A stretch of 14,957 nt of DNA from Tissierellia bacterium (GTDB taxonomy: Bacteria; Bacillota_A; Clostridia; Tissierellales; Peptoniphilaceae). The stretch covers positions 1 through 14,957 of the forward strand of contig JAAZCH010000069.1 in assembly GCA_012513395.1 (NCBI GenBank), given 5' to 3'. The notes below the pieces were generated by a model, which was not told where the DNA came from, made no database searches, and saw only the letters and a program-made list of their open reading frames with translations. The translations under genes were made by a program, and so were the position numbers. Below, in pieces: positions 1 to 6,964 of this stretch. Each line of letters starts with the position of its first letter. The stretch's first letter is position 1.

Positions 1-446
1 GCCATATAGCTCAGTGTCTAGTTCCCATTTTAAATGATTTAGAATTTGAAACTATTGTAATTGAAGATAGAGAAGAATTTTTACTTGAAGAACAATTTCC
101 GCAGTCACTGAGAATACTCTCACAAGATTATAGCACTGCCAATTTAGATATAAGCATACACGACTATGTTTGCATTCTTACTCGTGGACACAAGCACGAC
201 AGATCCGTTTTGTTTGAAGTTTTAGAAAAAAATCCAAAATACATCGGGGTAATAGGCTCGAAGAAAAAGGCTGCTATTTTATTTTCTGAACTTGAAAATT
301 CTAAATATGCTCACCTAAAAGATAAAATCTTTTCGCCAATAGGTATGAAGATTAACGCAGAAACTCCATTCGAAATTGCAATATCTATTGCATCTGAGAT
401 AATACAAGACTATAGGAGTAGTGATGAGTCTAGCAAAAGAATTTGA
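1..446 (+). CDS. xdhC: XdhC/CoxI-family molybdenum hydroxylase maturation factor, C-terminal part (5' end outside window)
   Basis: The reading frame is open from base 3 to the TGA at 444-446 (147 residues), so the N-terminus lies upstream of the window. The fragment starts in what should be the end of the Rossmann GxGH motif (HIAQCLVPIL). It then has the family's most conserved stretch TRGHKHDRSVLFEVL, followed by YIGVIGSKKK and the C-terminal block SPIGMKINAETPFEIAISI. These are hallmark XdhC segments. Known family role: XdhC-type proteins bind molybdenum cofactor and help insert its mature sulfurated form into xanthine dehydrogenase-type hydroxylases. The last 23 bases overlap yqeC, so the genes are translationally coupled. 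The neighbours yqeC, mocA and yqeB suggest that the client is a selenium-dependent molybdenum hydroxylase; that is inference. The last ten residues, after the EIIQDY helix, are a poorly conserved tail. Confidence 0.93.
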   Translation, partial: HIAQCLVPILNDLEFETIVIEDREEFLLEEQFPQSLRILSQDYSTANLDISIHDYVCILTRGHKHDRSVLFEVLEKNPKYIGVIGSKKKAAILFSELENSKYAHLKDKIFSPIGMKINAETPFEIAISIASEIIQDYRSSDESSKRI

Positions 447-1110
447 CATAAAAAAAAATGACATAATATCTTTTATAGGAAGTGGTGGCAAAACTACCAC
501 AATATACAAATTGGCTAGAGAGCTCATATTCAGTGGCAGTGTCCTCATTACCACAACTACAAAAATGAAAGTTCCAGAAAATTTACTGGAAAATGAAATA
601 TTTATTGAAAGCTATGACGAATTGAAAGATATAAATGTCAACAACAAAATAGTAATCGCCGGAAGAAAAACCGTTGAAAACAAATTCAATGCATTAACAG
701 ACGAAGATTTTATACATTGTTTAAAAATTTTCGACTATATTTTGATTGAAGCAGATGGCTCTAAAAGACTTCCATACAAAGCATGGAGGGAATTCGAACC
801 AGTAATAAGACCTGAAACTACTAAAACAATTGGAGTAATACCTATGAAATATTTTGGAGAAATATTACGGGCGGAATTAATTTTCAATGAGGAAAAATTC
901 AAAGAAAATTTCGGATTCAAAGAGGAATTGGATTTTGAAACAATAAAAAATATTATATTCCACGAAGAAGGAATATTCAAAAATGCTGTTGGAGAAAAAG
1001 TGATCTACTTCAACCAATATAGTTTTGAGAAAAATGAAATAACACAAGACTATGTAAAAAAATTAATCGATTACGATGATAAGATAAATTATATAATTGA
1101 AAAAATCTAG
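424..1110 (+). CDS. yqeC: YqeC-family selenium-dependent hydroxylase accessory protein
   Basis: This 228-residue protein has a P-loop near its N-terminus (GSGGKTTT, about residues 19-26) and the block LITTTTKMKVP just after it. It also carries LIEADGSKRLPYKAW at about 108-121, followed by EPVIRPETTKTIGVIP. That layout is the YqeC family (putative selenium-dependent hydroxylase accessory protein). By family knowledge it is a soluble nucleotide-binding factor that co-occurs with YqeB and SelD in organisms making selenium-dependent molybdenum hydroxylases; its exact reaction is not established. A GTG at 421 and an ATG at 424 are both possible starts. The GGAG at 415-418 is only 2 bases from the GTG and 5 from the ATG, so I chose the ATG. 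The gene overlaps the end of xdhC and ends 10 bases before mocA, so it is part of one operon. Confidence 0.9.
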   Translation: MSLAKEFDIKKNDIISFIGSGGKTTTIYKLARELIFSGSVLITTTTKMKVPENLLENEIFIESYDELKDINVNNKIVIAGRKTVENKFNALTDEDFIHCLKIFDYILIEADGSKRLPYKAWREFEPVIRPETTKTIGVIPMKYFGEILRAELIFNEEKFKENFGFKEELDFETIKNIIFHEEGIFKNAVGEKVIYFNQYSFEKNEITQDYVKKLIDYDDKINYIIEKI

Positions 1111-1120
1111 TAGGTGAAAT

Positions 1121-1687
1121 ATGATATCTGCAATAATAATGGCTAGTGGAAGCTCTAGACGCATGGGCAAAAACAAATTAAAATTAAAATACAAAGAAAA
1201 ATTTATCTTTGAGTACGTTATAGATTTGGTATCGAGTTATCCCTTTGACGAAAAAATAATAGTCACAAATGATTTGGATATAATCAAATACGCAGAAGAT
1301 AACAAAATAACATCCTATACTAACGAAGAAGCCATTATAGGAAAGAGTGAATCTATAAAAATTGGAATAAGAAATTCTAAACAGAAAAATGCCTGTATGT
1401 TTTTTGTATGCGATCAACCTCTCTTGACTAAAGAAACAGTAGATAAGATAATCGAAAAATTTAATGCGGACAAGAGCTTGATAACATTTCCGATTTATTT
1501 AGAAAATAGAGGCTCACCTATGATTTTTCCACCAGAATATAGAGAAAAACTTTTGAAACTAGAAAAGGATCAAGGAGGCGTCATCTTAATCGACCAATCC
1601 AATTCCCAAAGTCTAATTATAAATAGCTCCATTGAAAATTTGGACATAGACATAGAAGAAGATTACAAAAGGATATTAGAATTATGA
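1121..1687 (+). CDS. mocA: MocA-type molybdenum cofactor nucleotidyltransferase (MobA-like NTP transferase)
   Basis: A 188-residue MobA-like nucleotidyltransferase. The N-terminal signature MASGSSRRMGKNKL (residues 7-20) matches the LAAGxSxRMGxxKL nucleotide-binding motif. Further on are GKSESIKIGI (74-83), the CDQPLL motif with the metal-binding Asp (97-102) and NRGSPMIFP (129-137), all typical of the MocA/XdhC-associated subgroup. Family role: transfer of CMP (MocA) or GMP (MobA) from NTP to molybdopterin to form the dinucleotide cofactor. Because it sits with xdhC and yqeB, the MocA-like (cytidylyl) role is favoured, but sequence alone does not settle the nucleotide. The start is preceded by AGGTGA at 1112-1117, four bases from the ATG. 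The TGA stop overlaps the yqeB start (ATGA), which implies translational coupling. Confidence 0.88.
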   Translation: MISAIIMASGSSRRMGKNKLKLKYKEKFIFEYVIDLVSSYPFDEKIIVTNDLDIIKYAEDNKITSYTNEEAIIGKSESIKIGIRNSKQKNACMFFVCDQPLLTKETVDKIIEKFNADKSLITFPIYLENRGSPMIFPPEYREKLLKLEKDQGGVILIDQSNSQSLIINSSIENLDIDIEEDYKRILEL

Positions 1688-2472
1688 AAGAAAAGATAAT
1701 CTTAGTTCGAGGAGCAGGAGATATTGCGACAGGAGTTATCCAAAAACTTCATCGATGTGGATTTAAAGTAGTAGCAACAGAGATAGAAAGGCCTATGGCA
1801 GTCAGAAGAACTGTTTCGCTGTCTGAAGCAATATACGAAGGAAATTATAAAGTTGAAGATGTAGAAGCTATTTTGGTAAGTGATATAGAAGAAATTAATA
1901 TAGCCTGGAATTTGAAAAAAGTACCTATATTCATAGATCCAAACCTTGAGATATTAAATTTCCTCAAACCCGATGTAATTGTGGATGCTATAATAGCTAA
2001 AAAAAATCTAGGAATCAATAAAAATTTATGCAAGAATACTATCGCATTGGGTCCAGGATTCATAGCAGGCGAAGATGTAGATATTGTCATAGAAACCAAT
2101 AGAGGTCACGATTTAGCTAGACTAATATTTGAAGGAAGCGCATCGCCTAATACAGGAATACCAGGAGAAACATGTGGTTTTTCAACAGAAAGGGTATTAT
2201 ACGCACCCTGTGACGGAGTTATAGAGAATTATTTTGATATATGCGATTTTGTAAAAAAGAACGAAGTAATCTCAGAAGTAAATGGTATCGAGGTTAAAGC
2301 AGAAATCGAAGGAGTTTTGAGAGGCCTAATACGAAATAAAAGCAAAGTAAAAAAGGGAATGAAAATAGGAGATATAGAACCTAGAACAGAAATAAATTGC
2401 TATACCATATCAGATAAAGCCAGAGCAATAGGTGGCTCTGTGTTAGAAGCAGTTATTATATTATTAAATTAA
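1684..2472 (+). CDS. yqeB: YqeB, selenium-dependent molybdenum hydroxylase maturation protein
   Basis: This 262-residue protein begins with a dinucleotide-binding-like motif, VRGAGDIATG (8-17). It carries ERPMAVRRTVSLSEAIYEG (35-53), DVIVDAIIAKKN (97-108), IALGPGFIAGEDVDIVIETNRGHDLAR (120-146) and the block ending GIPGETCGFSTER (158-170). The last 90 residues look like a small lipoyl/biotinyl-type beta domain (APCDGVI ... EIEGVLRGLI ... VKKGMKIGDIEPR). This is the full-length pattern of YqeB (TIGR03309-type). By established genome context, YqeB marks selenium-dependent molybdenum hydroxylase maturation; its chemistry is unproven. It overlaps mocA by four bases and is the last gene of the operon. 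Its stop codon lies inside the left arm of the following terminator hairpin. An AAAAGGA at 1667-1673 is the likely ribosome binding site. Confidence 0.92.
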   Translation: MKEKIILVRGAGDIATGVIQKLHRCGFKVVATEIERPMAVRRTVSLSEAIYEGNYKVEDVEAILVSDIEEINIAWNLKKVPIFIDPNLEILNFLKPDVIVDAIIAKKNLGINKNLCKNTIALGPGFIAGEDVDIVIETNRGHDLARLIFEGSASPNTGIPGETCGFSTERVLYAPCDGVIENYFDICDFVKKNEVISEVNGIEVKAEIEGVLRGLIRNKSKVKKGMKIGDIEPRTEINCYTISDKARAIGGSVLEAVIILLN

Positions 2473-2519
2473 GGGTCTTTGTCAAAATTATTTGACAAAG
2501 ACCCTTAATTTTTAAAAAC
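2466..2519. terminator. Bidirectional intrinsic terminator between yqeB and the exported glycosidase gene
   Basis: A perfect 21-bp inverted repeat (arms 2466-2486 and 2491-2511) closes on a 4-base loop (2487-2490). On the plus strand it runs into a T-rich stretch (2508-2513). The yqeB stop codon lies in the left arm. The minus-strand gene ends 40 bases away at 2551, so the hairpin can stop transcription from both convergent units. Confidence 0.9.
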
Positions 2520-2550
2520 GATTTTATTTTGCTTGAAGACTAATAATAGT

Positions 2551-5268
2551 TTAATATCTTGTCATCACATAAGATAGATTTCCATCTTTTATATTGATGT
2601 CTAATACTGCATTACCGTAGCCAGTTAGCGATACTTTCCTATATCCACTTAGCCATTCTACAGAATTAGTATTTCCTGGAGAAACTATAAATACATTTTT
2701 TCCGGATTTTACTGCTTTGTCGATAATATCAAAGAAGAAGGATTTTTCTTTGGCTCCTGTTAGATTCTCAGGGTCATGTTGCATCATTATTACAATATTT
2801 TTATAGTCTGCATTTTCCATGGCTGCCATAAATGGTTTCCATTGGGCTGCATTAGCTGATCTAATTCCGTTTTGATTAGACTGGAGAGTAATAAATGCTG
2901 TACCGTTTGAGGTTTTAATGTTGTGCACGTCATTTCCATTGAATTTTAAACCTGCATTGATTCCTGCCATAGTCTCTGGAGATGCGCCATTAAATATAAC
3001 TGCTACGTTCTTATTTTGCAGGTGATTTAATTTTTGGGTGTTATCCCCACCATTTTTGCTCAGGCTGGTTATAGATATTCTGGAAGCTCCTTCAGTTTCT
3101 CCTTGGAAATTTCTAGGGTCGCCAGATACACTTGAACCTTTAGCCAATTCCCAATCAAGGGGCAATTTAATTCCGGCAATTAGTCCATCAAATTTAATAG
3201 AAGAAACCAGTTCTACCTCGTCGGAGATAGTGATGGATAATTTATCTAGAAAAATATTTCCATTTAGACTAGCAGGAACGAGAGCTTCTACATATTTCCA
3301 TTCGTTAAAATCTACTGAGGCAATTAAAACTGCACTTCCTGTTTTTCCGTTTGCATCTCTGAAGCTTGCAATAACTTTTCCGCCTGAGCTATCACCTTTG
3401 ATCCAAAGACCCACGTATTGTGCTGTTCCTAGGGATATTCCACCTTTATAATTTATAGAAGCACTTTGGGCTTCTTTTTGTGGCGTTATGCTATAAACTA
3501 AAGCTGTAGATGGATTTTCATCTTGAGTTTCAGAATCTAATATTACACTTGCAGTTATTTTAGTATCGTCATTTGGATTTACTGAAACTGTAGCATTTTC
3601 AATGGAATCAAATCCGAATATATTTTCTTTTTGTGTACCTACAGATATTGGGATATTTCTAATTACGCCATTATAATTAGCCGTTATTACGCCTGTTACA
3701 CCATCACCTTGGGCAGTGAATTTATTTCCTTCAAATATTCCAATTCCTTCCGTAGCACTGAATTGTACTTGGGATGCGTTTATTTTTTTCTTGTATCCCA
3801 AATCGTCTTTACCATATATCGTTTCAAAAATGTGTATTTTGCCATTTGTCATTTGAAGGGATCCTACATCAAGAATTAATTCTTTCATTTCGGAATGTAC
3901 AAACACATCTGTTGCTCCAGTTATACCTGCGTAGCTTGCAGTTATCTTGCCTGGTCCTTTTACGCTTGGATTAAAGTTAAGACCACTTATATTTCCTGAT
4001 TCCGATGATATGGATATGGATTCTGGATTTACTTGCAATTTATTGTGATATTGGTCGAAAACTTCTACAGTTATGGGATATGAAAATCCTATAAATGTAG
4101 ATTTTTCACTTGGTGTAATTTTTAAATAATTTGGCTCTGAAACAGGTGCTGAGGATTTTATTCCTACACCAGAAACTATTGGTCTTTCAGATCCATCTGA
4201 TGGATAATTTACTATAGTAGCTTTTTCGTCACCTGAATACTTAATTCCCATTGTAGTTGAACCACCACCATCTAGATTCAATGCGTGATGTGAACCTATA
4301 CTTTTCATAAACTCAGCTAATTCTTGTTCGCTCATACCTATAGATGTATTATTTCTACCGTCTACCGTAACTAACAAGACTTCAGTGTTAGTACTGTTAA
4401 TACCTATTGCAGTTCTAGGTGCTCTAGTTTTTGAAAATTTGGGGTTATTAAGAACTGAACCTTGGGACACCAAAATGTTACCGCCTCCTACAGAAAAAGC
4501 TAGGTTTTCGTATCCTCCATAGTTGATTGAAATGGTATCACCTATGGACAAGGAATCTAAGCCAGTTCCAACTTGTGTCAAAACGTAAGTTCCAGGTAGA
4601 ATTTGAAAAGAAACTCCTCCAGTTCTTTTATCTACTACTCTGTTATTTACAATCAATACTTCCGTATTTCTGGTTCCGATAGAATTACCTGGGGATTTAG
4701 CGCCCCAATTGCTATCTAATATTGAAATTGCAGAATATGGTTTGGATATTTTATTTAGGGCATTAATGCTGTAATTAATTCCCTTACCAATATTAGTTAC
4801 AATAATATTATTGTTTAGATTGCCAACTCCGCCTTTTCCGTCTTTGGTTATATAAAATGAATTTCTACTAAATGCTACTTCTGGAGTGGATAAAATTAAT
4901 TTATTATCTCCATATAGTGAACCCAAAGCCATTGGATAACTTGTCGTCTCGAAAAAATCTCCATTAATACCTGCTACTGCTCCATTTGAGTTAATCATAT
5001 CTGACAAGACTGCTCTTTTGGAAACTCCTTGTCCACTTATTAAAGGAGTAAGATTACTAAAACTATTTTTAGTATCCAGTTTTAGAACCTCAATGTCGAT
5101 CCATCCATTATTGGTAAACCTGTCTATTTGGACATGTTGCACACCGGTAGCTATGTCATGTCTTTCCTTTACATCATGAATTACACTTGAAGCATTAACT
5201 TTTAAGGAACTAAGTAAAACTGCTGAAAAAGCCAATGCTGTTATTAATTTTTTAAATTTATTTCTCAT
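2551..5268 (-). CDS. Exported phosphodiester glycosidase (NAGPA/DUF2233) with C-terminal degenerate metallophosphoesterase-like domain
   Basis: A 905-residue secreted protein. Residues 1-26 form a signal peptide: a basic start (MRNKFKK), a hydrophobic core, and a likely cut after VNA. About 35-372 is a phosphodiester glycosidase domain, with AGINGDFF (99-106), APRTAIGI (283-290), VDGR (302-305) and NLDGGGSTTM (331-340). About 378-457 and 460-545 look like Ig-like beta modules. About 550-700 resembles a carbohydrate-binding jelly-roll (QYVGLWIKGDSSGGKVIASF). About 730-905 follows metallophosphoesterase order (MMQHDPENL at 828-836, GKNVFIVSPGN at 856-865) but lacks the early D-x-H and GNHD ligands. 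The family removes GlcNAc from phosphodiesters in NAGPA; bacterial members probably act on cell-wall or capsular glycans, and the substrate here is unknown. An upstream in-frame ATG (5280) is rejected because GGAGG at 5274-5278 lies inside that extension and sits 5 bases before the ATG at 5268. No LPxTG anchor or SLH repeat is visible, so it may be released. Confidence 0.85.
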   Translation of the reverse strand: MRNKFKKLITALAFSAVLLSSLKVNASSVIHDVKERHDIATGVQHVQIDRFTNNGWIDIEVLKLDTKNSFSNLTPLISGQGVSKRAVLSDMINSNGAVAGINGDFFETTSYPMALGSLYGDNKLILSTPEVAFSRNSFYITKDGKGGVGNLNNNIIVTNIGKGINYSINALNKISKPYSAISILDSNWGAKSPGNSIGTRNTEVLIVNNRVVDKRTGGVSFQILPGTYVLTQVGTGLDSLSIGDTISINYGGYENLAFSVGGGNILVSQGSVLNNPKFSKTRAPRTAIGINSTNTEVLLVTVDGRNNTSIGMSEQELAEFMKSIGSHHALNLDGGGSTTMGIKYSGDEKATIVNYPSDGSERPIVSGVGIKSSAPVSEPNYLKITPSEKSTFIGFSYPITVEVFDQYHNKLQVNPESISISSESGNISGLNFNPSVKGPGKITASYAGITGATDVFVHSEMKELILDVGSLQMTNGKIHIFETIYGKDDLGYKKKINASQVQFSATEGIGIFEGNKFTAQGDGVTGVITANYNGVIRNIPISVGTQKENIFGFDSIENATVSVNPNDDTKITASVILDSETQDENPSTALVYSITPQKEAQSASINYKGGISLGTAQYVGLWIKGDSSGGKVIASFRDANGKTGSAVLIASVDFNEWKYVEALVPASLNGNIFLDKLSITISDEVELVSSIKFDGLIAGIKLPLDWELAKGSSVSGDPRNFQGETEGASRISITSLSKNGGDNTQKLNHLQNKNVAVIFNGASPETMAGINAGLKFNGNDVHNIKTSNGTAFITLQSNQNGIRSANAAQWKPFMAAMENADYKNIVIMMQHDPENLTGAKEKSFFFDIIDKAVKSGKNVFIVSPGNTNSVEWLSGYRKVSLTGYGNAVLDINIKDGNLSYVMTRY

Positions 5269-5273
5269 AAAAA

Positions 5274-5278
5274 CCTCC
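5274..5278 (-). promoter_or_regulatory. Shine-Dalgarno GGAGG that fixes the glycosidase start
   Basis: On the minus strand GGAGG is followed by five T residues and ATG. It overlaps an earlier in-frame ATG, so the downstream ATG at 5266-5268 is the true start and the protein begins directly with its signal peptide. Confidence 0.8.
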
Positions 5279-5287
5279 ATGCCTTAT

Positions 5288-5293
5288 ATTATA
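5288..5293 (-). promoter_or_regulatory. Candidate -10 box for the exported glycosidase gene
   Basis: TATAAT is present on the minus strand about 20 bases upstream of the start codon. No good -35 hexamer lies at 16-18 bases; TTGGAA is too close and TTGTAA too far. The box may belong to a weak or regulated promoter. Confidence 0.35.
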
Positions 5294-5346
5294 ACTGAAT
5301 ATATTTTTCCAATTTTACAATGATATGACAAAAGCATTTACCATTC

Positions 5347-5375
5347 TTTAAAAATGTGTGATTATCATATATAAT
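5347..5375 (+). promoter_or_regulatory. Promoter of the tsaE-tsaB-rimI-tsaD operon
   Basis: TTTAAA (5347-5352) and a perfect TATAAT (5370-5375) are separated by 17 bases. The start codon of tsaE follows 15 bases after the -10, so the untranslated leader is very short, with AGGTGA at 5382-5387 as ribosome binding site. The 122-base gap to the divergent glycosidase gene holds nothing else recognisable. Confidence 0.65.
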
Positions 5376-5390
5376 ATCCCTAGGTGAAAT

Positions 5391-5864
5391 ATGGAAAAAA
5401 TATTAATTAATTCAATTGACGAGATGAAACGATTGGGAAATGTTATAGGAAAATCCTTAGTGGGTGGTGAAACTATATGCTTACGAGGAGACTTAGGAGC
5501 TGGAAAAACTCACTTAACCCAATTCATAGGCGAGGGAATGGGAATAGATGATTATATTACCAGTCCTACTTTTGCGTTATTAAATATATATGACGGAAAG
5601 ATTAATTTAAATCATTTTGATACTTATAGATTAGAAGGGGAAGAAGATTTCCAAAGATTGGGCTTTGAAGATTATTTATTTTCAAATGATGTAAATATTA
5701 TAGAATGGCCTGATACTATATACGAACTTTTGCCTGAAGAACCGTTGAATATAGATATCAAAAAAGGCGAAGGAGAAATTAGAATCATCAATATAAATAC
5801 AAATAACGAAAAAAAATATAAATACATTTTGGAGAGTATAGCAAATGAAAGTTTTAGGGATTGA
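5391..5864 (+). CDS. tsaE: tRNA t6A biosynthesis ATPase TsaE
   Basis: A 157-residue member of the TsaE (YdiB/YjeE) family. Walker A GDLGAGKTH is at 33-41, the switch segment ITSPTFALLN at 56-65, then HFDTYRL at 75-81, GFEDYL (91-96) and IIEWP (103-107). Those are the diagnostic TsaE motifs in the usual order. Known role: with TsaB and TsaD it forms the complex that transfers threonylcarbamoyl to A37 of ANN-decoding tRNAs. TsaE ATP hydrolysis resets the complex between turnovers. TsaC/YwlC, which makes threonylcarbamoyl-AMP, is not in this window. It is the first gene of the operon and overlaps tsaB by 20 bases. The last 35 residues are Lys/Asn-rich and weakly conserved. Confidence 0.96.
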   Translation: MEKILINSIDEMKRLGNVIGKSLVGGETICLRGDLGAGKTHLTQFIGEGMGIDDYITSPTFALLNIYDGKINLNHFDTYRLEGEEDFQRLGFEDYLFSNDVNIIEWPDTIYELLPEEPLNIDIKKGEGEIRIININTNNEKKYKYILESIANESFRD

Positions 5865-6522
5865 TACATCTACAAAGACAATGTCTATAGCGGTGATAGA
5901 AGATTCTAAAATATTATGTGAAATTAATTTTTTCTCTAATATGGATCATTCTGAAAAATTAATAGACAATATCAAATATCTACTTGAATCCAATAATCTT
6001 AAAATGGACGACATAGATTTAGTTGGCGTTGCAGTAGGACCAGGTTCTTTTACTGGAATACGCATTGGTATCGCGACGGCAAAAGGCCTTTTGGAATTTT
6101 TGGATATTCCAGTGGTTCCAGTATCATCTTTAGAAATTTTGGCTAGGAATTTTTCTAGTTCTAAGACGGTTGCTGTAGCAGTGGATGCCAAAAGAGATAG
6201 GGTATATGGAGCGATTTATTATTATTCAATAAAGGAAGTTTTTCTAGAAGAAGGTCTATACGATATTACAGATTTTTCCAATAATATGAAAGACAAAGAA
6301 GATTTAATATTAGTTGGCGACATGTGCGATTTCTTCAGAGAATCCTTTCAAAATACTATCTCGTATGGAATGGAAGGAAATTTATTAAATCGAGCTTCCA
6401 ACTTATGCTTTATTGCCCTTGAGGAATATAAAAAGGGTAAATCCATAAGCCATTTGAACTTAGAAGCCAATTACATGTCCAAGTCCCAAGCCCAAATAGA
6501 CTTCGAGAAGAAAAATGGATAG
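5845..6522 (+). CDS. tsaB: tRNA t6A biosynthesis protein TsaB
   Basis: A 225-residue TsaB (YdiC/YeaZ). It opens with the ASKHA nucleotide-fold strand VLGIDTST (3-10). It has DLVGVAVGPGSFTGIRIGIATAKGL (58-82) and the VAVDAKRDRVYGAIY block (111-125), both typical of the family. TsaB has no catalytic metal site. It forms the heterodimer partner of TsaD and the docking surface for TsaE. The start overlaps the tsaE end by 20 bases and GGAG at 5831-5834 is the likely ribosome binding site. The end overlaps rimI by 8 bases. The C-terminal part (about 130-225) is divergent, as usual in this family. Confidence 0.95.
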   Translation: MKVLGIDTSTKTMSIAVIEDSKILCEINFFSNMDHSEKLIDNIKYLLESNNLKMDDIDLVGVAVGPGSFTGIRIGIATAKGLLEFLDIPVVPVSSLEILARNFSSSKTVAVAVDAKRDRVYGAIYYYSIKEVFLEEGLYDITDFSNNMKDKEDLILVGDMCDFFRESFQNTISYGMEGNLLNRASNLCFIALEEYKKGKSISHLNLEANYMSKSQAQIDFEKKNG

Positions 6523-6964
6523 TTTATTAATACGAATGGCAAAAGAAGAGGATTTGGATGAGATATTTGCCATAGAAGATTCAGTAGAAGATGCGTGGTC
6601 CTATGAATTGGTGAAGCAAGATTTACTTGAAAATAAATATAGCGTATATATTGTAGGAGTTCTGGACGAAAAAGTTGTTGGATTTATTTCTATAATGAAT
6701 ATTGCTAGCGAGGTTCATATAAACAATGTTGCAGTAGATGAAAGTCACAGAGGCAAAGGAATTGGAGAAAAACTTTTAAGTTATGGTATGAACTTTTATC
6801 CGGAAAAAGAAATAATTGGAATTACTTTAGAAGTGAGAGTGGACAATTATCCTGCAATAGCTTTGTATGAAAAAATGGGTTTTGTCACAGTCGGTATTAG
6901 AACAGGATATTATAAAAATAATAAAGACGCGTATGTGATGTGGAAAATGACAGAGGAGAATTAA
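6515..6964 (+). CDS. rimI: RimI-type GNAT protein N-acetyltransferase
   Basis: A 149-residue single GNAT domain. Acetyl-CoA binding is shown by NNVAVDESHRGKGIGEKLL, in which RGKGIG is the Q/RxxGxG/A motif. The C-terminal RimI signature LEVRVDNYPAIALYEKMGFVTVGIRTGYY contains the conserved LYEKMGF and the end tyrosines. The known RimI reaction is N-terminal alanine acetylation of ribosomal protein S18 in Escherichia coli. In Bacillota the gene lies between tsaB and tsaD, as here, and the physiological substrate is less certain. It overlaps tsaB by 8 bases and its stop is directly next to the tsaD start. The upstream GAGAAGAAAA is a weak ribosome binding site, so coupling to tsaB translation is likely. 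Confidence 0.93.
   Translation: MDSLLIRMAKEEDLDEIFAIEDSVEDAWSYELVKQDLLENKYSVYIVGVLDEKVVGFISIMNIASEVHINNVAVDESHRGKGIGEKLLSYGMNFYPEKEIIGITLEVRVDNYPAIALYEKMGFVTVGIRTGYYKNNKDAYVMWKMTEEN

Noticed and set aside
1..25. tRNA-like start (GCCATATAGCTCAGT resembles a tRNA acceptor and D-arm)
   Set aside because: It lies inside the XdhC reading frame, encodes the conserved HIAQCLVP segment, and no anticodon arm or TTC-type T-arm follows at the right distance.
444..446. Possible selenocysteine (UGA) readthrough at the end of xdhC
   Set aside because: The family ends near here, no hairpin expected for Sec insertion is visible just downstream, and the frame after the TGA runs through yqeC coding sequence.
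1111..1123. Repeat shared with 5381-5393 (TAGGTGAAATATG)
   Set aside because: Both copies are just a Shine-Dalgarno (AGGTGA) and start codon at the same spacing in front of mocA and tsaE; no larger repeat surrounds them.
3038..3451. 137-codon plus-strand open frame within the exported glycosidase gene
   Set aside because: Antisense to a continuous 905-codon gene with a signal peptide and clear domains; no motif or ribosome binding site.
5269..5280. Upstream ATG for the glycosidase (4 extra residues)
   Set aside because: The GGAGG ribosome binding site lies within those codons and points to the next ATG, which begins a normal signal peptide.
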